Assembly (NCBI GenBank): GCA_016931895.1
Contig: JAFGDY010000274.1
Span: 1-40,124, forward strand
Origin: Anaerolineae bacterium
GTDB lineage: Bacteria > Chloroflexota > Anaerolineae > 4572-78 > J111
Direction: 5' to 3'
Length of the DNA: 40,124 nt
Part shown: positions 1 through 6,319 of the stretch, one piece after another
How positions within the stretch are numbered: position 1 is the stretch's first letter
Layout of the letters: each line of letters starts with the position of its first letter
Made by a program: the position numbers and the translations under genes
Notes under the pieces: generated by a model
What the model was told of the DNA's origin: nothing
The model's database searches: none
What the model saw: only the letters and a program-made list of their open reading frames with translations

Positions 1-479
1 CCGTGAGTATCTATGATTGAGAGAATTTCGGAAATCGTGAAGACCTGGCCATGATAATCAGGCTGGTAATAGGCAGAGGGCTTATCCCGGCCAAACCAGT
101 GGGAGATCATACTATCCGGGTAAGTAAAACTCACCTCATCTTCCCGAAAGGCTGAAAGAGGGATACGTATTTCACCATGCCGGTCAGGATCAGGAGCGTG
201 TTTTACTATCCATTTGGATGCCCCCAGCACCATCGGAATCGGATAAGCCGCCCGGGGTTGCCCGCCCTTGGCCATGAACGCTTCTCGGGCCCACTGCTCC
301 GTTTGCTTTCGGTCGTGCAGATATTGAACCGGATTTTTGAATCTGGCAAAGGCAAGAGACCCTTCATATTTAACATAAAGGTCTTCCATAATTTGAATGG
401 CTTCAATATCTGGTAGGGCCGACAGACTGCGAAATGGTTCTGTACCCCGCTGGTAATAATAAGTGAGATAATCAATCAT
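1..479 (-). CDS. Unrecognised protein, 5' part only (runs off the window)
   Basis: An open frame of about 159 codons starts at ATG 479-477 and runs leftward off the window without a stop, so only the N-terminal part is visible. The product begins MIDYLTYYYQRGTEPFRSLS and later has WIVKHAPDPDRHGEIRIPLS; it is soluble, charged and rich in aromatic residues, with no signal peptide or membrane segment. I do not recognise the family. A weak purine stretch (AAGGGAAAC) precedes the ATG. The frame is preferred over overlapping frames because it is open throughout and has ordinary composition, whereas the others are Arg/Pro-rich. Function unknown. Confidence 0.6.
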   Translation of the reverse strand, partial: MIDYLTYYYQRGTEPFRSLSALPDIEAIQIMEDLYVKYEGSLAFARFKNPVQYLHDRKQTEQWAREAFMAKGGQPRAAYPIPMVLGASKWIVKHAPDPDRHGEIRIPLSAFREDEVSFTYPDSMISHWFGRDKPSAYYQPDYHGQVFTISEILSIIDTH

Positions 480-599
480 AGTTTCCCTTTTGCAGTCTGG
501 CGGCAGGGTGATATGTTTTGGCGTTTGTGATTCTTGGAGGAATGGCGCATGGCAAAGTGGAGGTTTCCTCTCCTCAGTTTACGGCCTGAAAAAAGATTC

Positions 600-645
600 A
601 GGAGTGAAAGGGTGATAAATGTCAGCAGGACATTTTTTCACTCCT
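600..645. repeat. Two-part hairpin (10-bp outer and 7-bp inner stem)
   Basis: AGGAGTGAAA (600-609) pairs perfectly with TTTCACTCCT (636-645), and AAATGTC (617-623) pairs with GACATTT (629-635) around a five-base loop; a seven-base bulge lies on the left side only. It does not end in a U-run in either direction beyond the stem itself, so terminator function is uncertain. It could be a structured leader or a binding site for either divergent gene. Confidence 0.6.
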
Positions 646-740
646 TATTCTCATTCACCGTTCAGACTCGCATTATAACAAAAGGTTTAGGACTTTTGTA
701 CCCTTGTTTCCCCTTTTTTGCCCCTATTATCTAGGTGGAA

Positions 741-766
741 TTTCCCCCTAAAGCCAATAGGGGAAA
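741..766. promoter_or_regulatory. Inverted repeat upstream of the response-regulator promoter (candidate operator)
   Basis: TTTCCCCCTA (741-750) mirrors TAGGGGAAA (758-766) with one extra C. It sits about 30 nt upstream of the -35 box at 794 and is bracketed by two copies of CCCCTATTA (721-729, 769-777). Position and symmetry suggest a regulator-binding site; the binding protein is not known. Confidence 0.35.
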
Positions 767-793
767 TCCCCCTATTACACAACCCCGGTCCGC

Positions 794-823
794 TTGGGCA
801 AGGGCCGGTAACAATGGTATAAT
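794..823 (+). promoter_or_regulatory. Sigma-70-type promoter of the response regulator, leaderless
   Basis: TTGGGC (794-799), an 18-nt spacer and a perfect TATAAT (818-823) precede ATG 830 by only six bases. Transcription would begin about at the start codon, so the mRNA should lack a leader and Shine-Dalgarno site; none is visible. Confidence 0.7.
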
Positions 824-829
824 CGCAAT

Positions 830-1885
830 ATGGAGCAAGTACGAATTCTTTTAGCCGATGACCATGCCGTGGTGCGGGCCGGCATTCGCAATGCCTTGCA
901 GGAATTACCAAACCTGGATGTGGTGGGGGAGGTGGGGGATGGTCCGGAGTTGTTTGCCGCCTTGGCCAAAACTCGGCCTGATTTTTTGCTGATAGACGTG
1001 ACCATGCCCAATTTTGAGCCAGTGTCCGCCATCCGGCAGATTCGAGCCGATTACCCGGCCATGAAAATCCTGGTGGTCAGCGCCTACGACGATGACTTTT
1101 ACGTGCAGGGTTTGTTGGGAGCAGGGGTGAATGGTTATCATCTAAAAAATCAACCTCTCAGCGATTTACGCCTGGCCGTGCAACGGGTGCTGGCCGGCGA
1201 GAAGTGGATTTCCAGCCGGTTAGTGGATAAATTGGTTAGCCCCACCGGAGGGCGGGCTGTGCCGCCTCTCACCGCGCGCCAGCGCGAGATTCTGCGTTTA
1301 TTGCAGCAGGGGTATGATAATCACACCATTGCCAAAGAGATGTGTTTGAGCGTTAAAACGGTGGAGAATCACCTCACCCGCCTCTACCGGCAACTCCAGG
1401 TGCAGAGCCGGCTGGAGGCGGTCAATTATGTGATGACCCACCCTGAAGTGCTGGCTGTATCGGGCCAGGAAGCGATGCTGGCTGTGTTCCTTCCTGAAAC
1501 GCCGGCCCGAGAGCGGGTAACCATTTTGCTGGTGGATGACAACGGCCGTTATCGGCGCCAATTGCGGCGAGTGGTCGGCAAAGCGTATCCCCAGGCGGTT
1601 ATTTATGAAGCGGAGAACACCAGAGAGGCCTTACGCTTGATAGAGGGCGCCGCGCCCCAATTAGTGTTGGTGGATGTGGTGCTGGGTGACGAGGACGGTA
1701 TTCAATGCACCCGGCGGATCAAGGCCCAATTGCCCAATGTGCGCGTCATCCTGATCAGCGCCTATCCTGACCGGGGGTTTCGCCAGTTAGGGCTGGAGGC
1801 CGGGGCGGTGGCATTTTTAGATAAAAAAGACCTGGATACGGCCACGTTGCGCCAGGTGATTGAGGATGTGATGGGCTGTGAGTGA
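830..1885 (+). CDS. Response regulator with REC-HTH(LuxR)-REC architecture
   Basis: A 351-residue signalling protein with two receiver domains flanking a DNA-binding domain. The N-terminal REC (about 4-120) has the acid pair D10/D11, phospho-acceptor D56, S84 and K106. The LuxR/NarL helix-turn-helix (about 145-203) has the usual LTARQREILRLLQQG and SVKTVENHLTRLYRQL segments. A second REC (about 229-345) has D236/D237, acceptor D282, S310 and K332/K333. NarL-type regulators normally end after the HTH near residue 210, so the C-terminal receiver is an addition. It is probably a cytoplasmic transcription factor that integrates two phosphorylation inputs. No histidine kinase is adjacent. The start is fixed by the promoter ending six bases upstream. 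Targets are unknown. Confidence 0.9.
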   Translation: MEQVRILLADDHAVVRAGIRNALQELPNLDVVGEVGDGPELFAALAKTRPDFLLIDVTMPNFEPVSAIRQIRADYPAMKILVVSAYDDDFYVQGLLGAGVNGYHLKNQPLSDLRLAVQRVLAGEKWISSRLVDKLVSPTGGRAVPPLTARQREILRLLQQGYDNHTIAKEMCLSVKTVENHLTRLYRQLQVQSRLEAVNYVMTHPEVLAVSGQEAMLAVFLPETPARERVTILLVDDNGRYRRQLRRVVGKAYPQAVIYEAENTREALRLIEGAAPQLVLVDVVLGDEDGIQCTRRIKAQLPNVRVILISAYPDRGFRQLGLEAGAVAFLDKKDLDTATLRQVIEDVMGCE

Positions 1886-1938
1886 ATTAAGATTTTTATG
1901 TGGTTTGATGAAACGAGATTGGCATGCTATATTACTAC

Positions 1939-2036
1939 CTAGTGCATCTGGCACGCTGATTGTTTGAATGTGGCTAGATTGGGCCAGTCTCAAAGACTGG
2001 CCCAATCTCAAAGCATCAGGCTGACATTTGCACTAG
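1939..2036. repeat. Nested inverted repeat between response regulator and phosphatase
   Basis: The core is a perfect 14-bp stem, GATTGGGCCAGTCT (1977-1990) against AGACTGGCCCAATC (1994-2007), with a three-base CAA loop. Around it lies a second, imperfect inverted repeat: 1939-1960 and 2015-2036 match at 17 of 22 positions, including a perfect 8-bp end (CTAGTGCA / TGCACTAG). The core could end transcription of the upstream gene, though no U-run follows. The outer arm overlaps the -35 box of the next promoter. It may instead be a small mobile-hairpin (MITE-like) remnant. Confidence 0.65.
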
Positions 2037-2056
2037 CATCATTTGGCCCGTAAAAT
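2028..2056 (+). promoter_or_regulatory. Promoter of the histidine phosphatase/DUF3090/SCO1664 operon
   Basis: TTGCAC (2028-2033), a 17-nt spacer and TAAAAT (2051-2056) lie three bases before ATG 2060. Initiation six to eight bases after the -10 box would fall at or just inside the coding start, so the transcript is leaderless or nearly so. No Shine-Dalgarno is visible. Confidence 0.55.
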
Positions 2057-2059
2057 TTA

Positions 2060-2749
2060 ATGACCAAAAAGCCAAACAAAGACTCTCGGAAGAAATCTCA
2101 ACACCATCCGCAGCCCACGACTGTTTTGTTTATCCGCCACGGTGAAAACGAGTGGAGCAAGCGTGATAAACTGGCCGGCCGAACCCCCGGGGTGCATTTG
2201 AATGAATATGGCCGCCAACAAGCCAAAGCATTGGGCAAATACCTGGCCAAAGTGAAATTGAATGCAATTTATGCCAGCCCCCTGGAAAGAACTATGGAAA
2301 CAGCCCAGGCCATTGGGCAATACCATAAATTAGAGGTTGAAGCGCGCAAAGGTTTTTTGGAAGTGGATTATGGCGCCTGGACCGGCCAAAAAGTTAAGAA
2401 ATTAGCCCAAACACCGCAATGGCCGGCCATTCAATTCTATCCCAGCGGGGCCGGTTTTCCTGATGGAGAGAGCATGTATGGCATGCAGGCCCGCTTTGTG
2501 CAAGAGATCAACAGCCTGGTGGCCCGACATCCCGGCGAGACAATTGCGGTGGTGGGGCATGCCGATTTGATTAAGGCCGCCGTGGCCCATTATTTGGGCA
2601 TGCATTTTGACCTGTTCCAGCGGATTGTGATCAGCACTGCGTCCATTACTACCATCAGCTTTACACCGCTGGGGCCGCGCGTGGTGTGCGTCAATGATAC
2701 GCATCACGTTCCGCCGCCGAACCCGGACCGGAAAAAGGGCAAAACATAA
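2060..2749 (+). CDS. Histidine phosphatase superfamily protein (MSMEG_4193-like putative phosphomutase)
   Basis: A 229-residue cytosolic protein of the phosphoglycerate-mutase-like family. The phospho-accepting motif VLFIRHGENEW places R26, H27 and G28 at the active site; the second histidine is in VVGHADL (H167), the acid is probably E101 in FLEVDYGAW, and YASPLERTMETA supplies the conserved arginine. A basic N-terminal extension of about 20 residues precedes the domain. It is first in an operon with DUF3090 and SCO1664-family genes, an order known from Actinobacteria, which argues for the MSMEG_4193 subfamily rather than glycolytic mutase. The substrate is unknown. The promoter lies unusually close to the ATG, so the true start could be slightly downstream within the extension. 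Confidence 0.85.
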   Translation: MTKKPNKDSRKKSQHHPQPTTVLFIRHGENEWSKRDKLAGRTPGVHLNEYGRQQAKALGKYLAKVKLNAIYASPLERTMETAQAIGQYHKLEVEARKGFLEVDYGAWTGQKVKKLAQTPQWPAIQFYPSGAGFPDGESMYGMQARFVQEINSLVARHPGETIAVVGHADLIKAAVAHYLGMHFDLFQRIVISTASITTISFTPLGPRVVCVNDTHHVPPPNPDRKKGKT

Positions 2750-2765
2750 ACGAAAGAGGATTTTT

Positions 2766-3302
2766 ATGGCAGGGCACCTGGTAGATTTTAATCCCGTTTC
2801 CCGGATTACCATCGGCACGGTTGGGCCGCCGGGCGAGCGCGTGTTTTTGTTGCAAGCCAGTCAAGGTAGGTCAACCATTACCCTTAAATTGGAAAAAGAG
2901 CAGGCTACCATTTTGGCCGCCAGTGTTATTGAGCTTTTGGAAGGATTGGATGAAAAGTATCCACAGATCTACTCCAAATTTGATGAGCCGCTGACCGCCG
3001 ATTTGATGTTGCAGGAACCGTTAGCCCCCTCTTTTGTGGTAGGGCAAATTGGGCTGGGTTATGACCAGGAACAGGATTTAGTGGTGGTAGTAGTCCAAGA
3101 AGTTCAAGCAGAAGACGATGTGGCCTCCGACCCCTCTGCGGCCCGTTTTTGGGCCACGCGGGCGCAGATGAAGGTTTTTAGCGAACACACCCTGGGAGTG
3201 GTGCAACAGGGACGGCCGCTTTGTCCCCTGTGCCATGCGCCGATGGATCCCGAGGGACACTTTTGCCCCAGGAGCAACGGCCACGAGAAAAAATGGGTCT
3301 AG
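2766..3302 (+). CDS. DUF3090 family protein with C-terminal zinc-ribbon motif
   Basis: A 178-residue protein of the DUF3090 family, function unknown. The start at ATG 2766 is chosen over an upstream in-frame start at 2694 because AGAGGA lies at the right distance and family members begin with a short segment like MAGHLVDFNPVSRITIGTVG. The C-terminus has C153 and C156 in CPLCHAPMDPEGHFCPR, C167 and H173, a plausible zinc-binding ribbon. It follows the phosphatase by 16 nt and overlaps the next gene by 10 nt, which implies translational coupling. In Actinobacteria the same three genes co-occur, suggesting one shared pathway or complex. Confidence 0.85.
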   Translation: MAGHLVDFNPVSRITIGTVGPPGERVFLLQASQGRSTITLKLEKEQATILAASVIELLEGLDEKYPQIYSKFDEPLTADLMLQEPLAPSFVVGQIGLGYDQEQDLVVVVVQEVQAEDDVASDPSAARFWATRAQMKVFSEHTLGVVQQGRPLCPLCHAPMDPEGHFCPRSNGHEKKWV

Positions 3303-4105
3303 ACGCTCGGCAAATCATTGACACTGTGCAAAAGCTGTCAACCGCCAACCGCCCCGAACTCGATCTCCCCTGGATTTTGGAAATGTTGTTGGAGGGAGAA
3401 ATAGCGCTACAGGGCTTGTTCCCCTGGAGTTCTAACTATACCTTTCTGGTCAGCTTGAGCCGCCAGGCGCCGCCGGAAGGATCGCTGCCCCGGCAAGAAT
3501 TGCTGGCGGTTTACAAACCATGCCAGGGCGAACGCCCCCTGTGGGATTTTCCCGAGGGCACGCTCTGCCAGCGAGAATTCGCCAGCTACCTGGTCAGCCA
3601 GATATTGGGCTGGCCGCGTATTCCCCCGGTTGTGTTTAGAGATAACGGTCCGCACGGGGCGGGCAGCGTGCAGCTTTTCATTGACGCCGATTTTGAGGCC
3701 CACTACTTTACCCTGCGCCACCTGCCGGCATTTACCGAAGCTTTTAGAAGCATGGCCTTGTTTGACTTTATTGTTAACAATGCCGACCGCAAAGGCGGGC
3801 ATTGTCTTAAAGATAAAGATGGAAAAATTTGGGCCATTGACCATGGCCTGACTTTTCACACCGACCGCAAACTCCGCACCGTAATTTGGGAATTTTCCGA
3901 CGAGGCTATTCCTCCCCCCCTGTTGAAAGACCTGGAACGTTTGCAAAGCATGCTGGATGAAACTTGTGTCTTTTACCGGGTGCTGGCGCAAGTCATCTCC
4001 CCGGCAGAAATTCGGGCTTTCAAAAAACGCATTGGCGTTTTGCTAAAAACAACTTCCTTCCCCGAATGGTCTTTGGGCCATAATGTGCCTTATCCGCCGG
4101 TATAA
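3293..4105 (+). CDS. SCO1664 family protein with PI3/4-kinase-like fold
   Basis: A 270-residue cytosolic protein starting at ATG 3293, inside the end of DUF3090. Kinase-like features: YKP (K75) as the likely ATP-contacting lysine, VNNADRKGGH (161-170) resembling the catalytic loop of PI3/PI4-type kinases, and AIDHGLTF (181-188) as the metal-binding segment. SCO1664-family proteins are annotated as conserved hypothetical with kinase relatedness; the substrate is unknown. An upstream in-frame start at 3221 is rejected because it would overlap DUF3090 by 82 nt and add no conserved sequence. The pairing of a kinase-fold with a phosphatase-fold protein in one operon hints at opposing steps on one phosphorylated substrate; that is inference. 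Confidence 0.85.
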   Translation: MGLDARQIIDTVQKLSTANRPELDLPWILEMLLEGEIALQGLFPWSSNYTFLVSLSRQAPPEGSLPRQELLAVYKPCQGERPLWDFPEGTLCQREFASYLVSQILGWPRIPPVVFRDNGPHGAGSVQLFIDADFEAHYFTLRHLPAFTEAFRSMALFDFIVNNADRKGGHCLKDKDGKIWAIDHGLTFHTDRKLRTVIWEFSDEAIPPPLLKDLERLQSMLDETCVFYRVLAQVISPAEIRAFKKRIGVLLKTTSFPEWSLGHNVPYPPV

Positions 4106-4188
4106 TTACCTCTCTCTGTTATTGACCCTGGGTTAAGTGATTTGGATGCCGCGCGGCAGAGGGTATATCGGCCGTAAACGGCGGGAGC
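4106..4188. terminator. Convergent gene ends, weak hairpins only
   Basis: The 83-nt gap between the ends of the SCO1664-family gene and the leftward antiporter-like gene contains a small palindrome GCCGCGCGGC (4148-4157) and a hairpin GCCGTAAACGGC (4171-4182). Neither is followed by a clear U-run, so terminator activity for either strand is only a guess from position. Confidence 0.25.
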
Positions 4189-5616
4189 CTAGCGAATGGG
4201 GATGGTAATGCCCCTTGATAATTCCTGCAACGGCTCAACCAAGAGCCAGGGGAAAAGCCCCAAAAGAATACAGGCGCTTGCCAATAAACCAATGAGGATA
4301 AGGAGCAGCACCGGTTCCTGCAAGCTCAGAGCGACTCTGCTTGACAGTTTTGACGGTCGCTTTTTGGGTTGGGGTAATAGAAATTTCAGGCCGCGCCAAT
4401 AGCCCATTGCCACGCCCAACCCCGCCAAAGCCAATAAGACGGGCCAACGCGAGTCAACCCCGGCTGTGGCCTGGAGCAATTGCCAGCGTAACGGAAAACC
4501 AATCGTCAGCGGCCCGCCGGCCAGGGTCAAGCCGCCGATAATCAGCCCGGCAGTCGTTACCGGCAGTCGCCGGGCCAGGCCGGTTACCTGGGCAAAACCG
4601 TCGTGCGCGGCATGCCGTTGCAGGGCCACCAGGCAGGCGGCGTTGAGGGTCAACGCCAAAGTGCGGACAATGAGGCCGGCCAAAATAGTGATCACGGCGG
4701 CCTGCCCGCCCGCGCCCAACCCGGCCAGGGCGCACCCCAGATCGTAAAGCGCGGCATAACCCAGCAATGCGCTAAAGCTGCGCTGTACGGCGGCCAGCAG
4801 CCCCCCTGCCAGGGCGGTCACTATCCCGGCCACAATCATGGCCCAGGCTAACGGCGATGAGGTCACTAGCCAGGGGAAGTTTGCCAGTAACTCTATCAGG
4901 GTTGAAAAAGCCGCCAGGGGAAAAGCAATAAGCACAAAGGCGGCAGCTGGAGGATTGGCTTCGGCGGCTACGGCCGTCAACCAGCCGTGGCCGGGAAAAA
5001 CGGCCAGCCACAAGGCAAAACCTAGCCCAACGAGCAGGGTGGTTTGTTGCAAATAGCCGGCCAGCTGCGCCCCGCCGCTGAGTTGATACCGGTCAATGCG
5101 CCAAGCGGCTAACAGAAAAAGGGGCACGGCCAACGACAGCATCACTAAAAATCGTTGCGCGGCCCGGGTTGACTCTAGCCGCCTGCCCTGAATGATAAAT
5201 ACGGCAAAAATCACGGCTACCTCAATCAAAATGGCCGTAATACCCAGGTGACCGGAGAGGCTGGCGGCCACAAAAATGGCCAGGGTGGCCAGGCCAACCG
5301 GGTGAAACGTGCGTCCCCGGCCCGGCTCACGTTTGAGCGCAATTTGGTTTTCCGGGGGCGAAATGGGCAGAGCGATCAAAAACAGAACGGCTCCGGCGGC
5401 AAACAGTATAGCCAGGGTTGTTTGCGAGAGTTGGTCTAATTCGATGGGGCGGCCCAGGATATTGGCCACAAGTCCCGGCGGCAGTCGCCAGGCTAACCAG
5501 GCAGAAAAGAGGGCTACCCCGGCGGCGACAACGGCCCCCAACCCTGTCCGGCGCAAGAGGTATACCACCGGGACAGCGGCCAGGGGGACGATAATGAGCC
5601 ATAAGGCAGGCGGCAT
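4189..5616 (-). CDS. NuoN/MrpD-like antiporter-type membrane subunit
   Basis: A protein of about 475 residues, nearly all hydrophobic helices, of the proton-translocating antiporter family (NuoL/M/N, MrpA/D, HyfB/D/F). In the numbering from the GTG at 5619, E133 in ILIEVAVIFAVFII fits the conserved TM5 glutamate, and PGHGWL (209-214) followed by EANPPAAAF fits the PFHxWxPD loop. The lysine five residues before that Pro in canonical subunits is Trp here (W204). ATG 5616 is preferred; it overlaps the upstream stop as TGATG. It is the last gene of a three-gene leftward operon of membrane proteins with no hydrophilic NADH or hydrogenase subunits. Probably an accessory or degenerate ion-channel subunit; the partner complex is unknown. 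Confidence 0.75.
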   Translation of the reverse strand: MPPALWLIIVPLAAVPVVYLLRRTGLGAVVAAGVALFSAWLAWRLPPGLVANILGRPIELDQLSQTTLAILFAAGAVLFLIALPISPPENQIALKREPGRGRTFHPVGLATLAIFVAASLSGHLGITAILIEVAVIFAVFIIQGRRLESTRAAQRFLVMLSLAVPLFLLAAWRIDRYQLSGGAQLAGYLQQTTLLVGLGFALWLAVFPGHGWLTAVAAEANPPAAAFVLIAFPLAAFSTLIELLANFPWLVTSSPLAWAMIVAGIVTALAGGLLAAVQRSFSALLGYAALYDLGCALAGLGAGGQAAVITILAGLIVRTLALTLNAACLVALQRHAAHDGFAQVTGLARRLPVTTAGLIIGGLTLAGGPLTIGFPLRWQLLQATAGVDSRWPVLLALAGLGVAMGYWRGLKFLLPQPKKRPSKLSSRVALSLQEPVLLLILIGLLASACILLGLFPWLLVEPLQELSRGITIPIR

Positions 5617-6263
5617 CACTGTTCCTCCTCCGGGGCCGCGCCTTTAGCCACAATGAGATAGCTCAAGGCCAGCGCAATCAATAAATTGATGGAGCCCCAC
5701 AGTCCGGTAATGAGCAGGCTTCGTTCGAGGGTGGTATAGAAAAGGTCAAAGCCTGTTAAAACCGTTAATAAACCGTGGCCCACTTTGAGCGGGTCCTCGG
5801 TGAGGATGAGGATGGTGAGACCGGCCAGGCTCAGCCAATAGACGGCAATGGTGAGGCTGGGCGATAGACCGGGCAGGCGAAACATCTGGCTTAAAGTGAG
5901 GGTGATCAAGATCATTAACAAGGCCGCCAACAACCTAAAGACCACGCCGGTGGGCGATGAAACCCGGTAGCGTTTGTCCTTTATTGGGGAGAAGAGCGGG
6001 GCGCTGATTGACACTTGCCGGGCCGATAAAAAGAGGATGGGGCAGATAAAGGCGCCGATCATTATTTTTAAAACGGCTATGTCGGGCCGCACCAGGCGCG
6101 AAAGGGCCAGCCCAACCAGGATGTATTGAGCCAGCAAAGCCAAAATGAGAAGACGCCAATCTCGACCTACCAAAATAAAACCGGCAGTGACAAATAGCCC
6201 TAATAAGGCGGTTTCTTGGCTGATGAATTGCAGTTGGTTTAGAATTTCTGGTAATGTTGGCAT
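5616..6263 (-). CDS. Polytopic membrane protein, possible HyfE/NuoK-like subunit
   Basis: A 215-residue integral membrane protein with about six to seven hydrophobic helices and an acidic C-terminus ending PEEEQ. Its length and location between two antiporter-type subunits resemble HyfE-type subunits of group 4 hydrogenases, which contain a NuoK-like part; the C-terminal helices (GLWGSINLLIALALSYLI) are reminiscent of NuoK TM3 but lack its membrane glutamate. I cannot confirm the family. It overlaps the downstream gene by one base. A 56-nt gap separates it from the upstream gene. Confidence 0.6.
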   Translation of the reverse strand: MPTLPEILNQLQFISQETALLGLFVTAGFILVGRDWRLLILALLAQYILVGLALSRLVRPDIAVLKIMIGAFICPILFLSARQVSISAPLFSPIKDKRYRVSSPTGVVFRLLAALLMILITLTLSQMFRLPGLSPSLTIAVYWLSLAGLTILILTEDPLKVGHGLLTVLTGFDLFYTTLERSLLITGLWGSINLLIALALSYLIVAKGAAPEEEQ

Positions 6264-6319
6264 GAAAAACTAGAAATTAGGAAACAGCATTACTTGATTC
6301 CAGGTTGAGGCAGGCCGGA

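Larger units (their letters stand above)
480..829. other. Gene-free spacer between divergent genes
   Basis: This 350-nt spacer separates the leftward gene at 1-479 from the rightward response regulator. No convincing small gene is present; the one short rightward open frame (534-734) has no family resemblance or ribosome site. It holds a strong hairpin (600-645), an inverted repeat made of T3C5 and G4A3 runs (741-766), a direct repeat CCCCTATTA at 721-729 and 769-777, and the promoter of the response regulator (794-823). The paired repeats just upstream of that promoter are candidate regulator-binding sites; this is inference. Confidence 0.6.

Noticed and set aside
534-734. Short rightward open frame of 66 codons upstream of the response regulator
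   Set aside because: No ribosome site, no family resemblance; it overlaps the 600-645 hairpin and its composition fits non-coding spacer.
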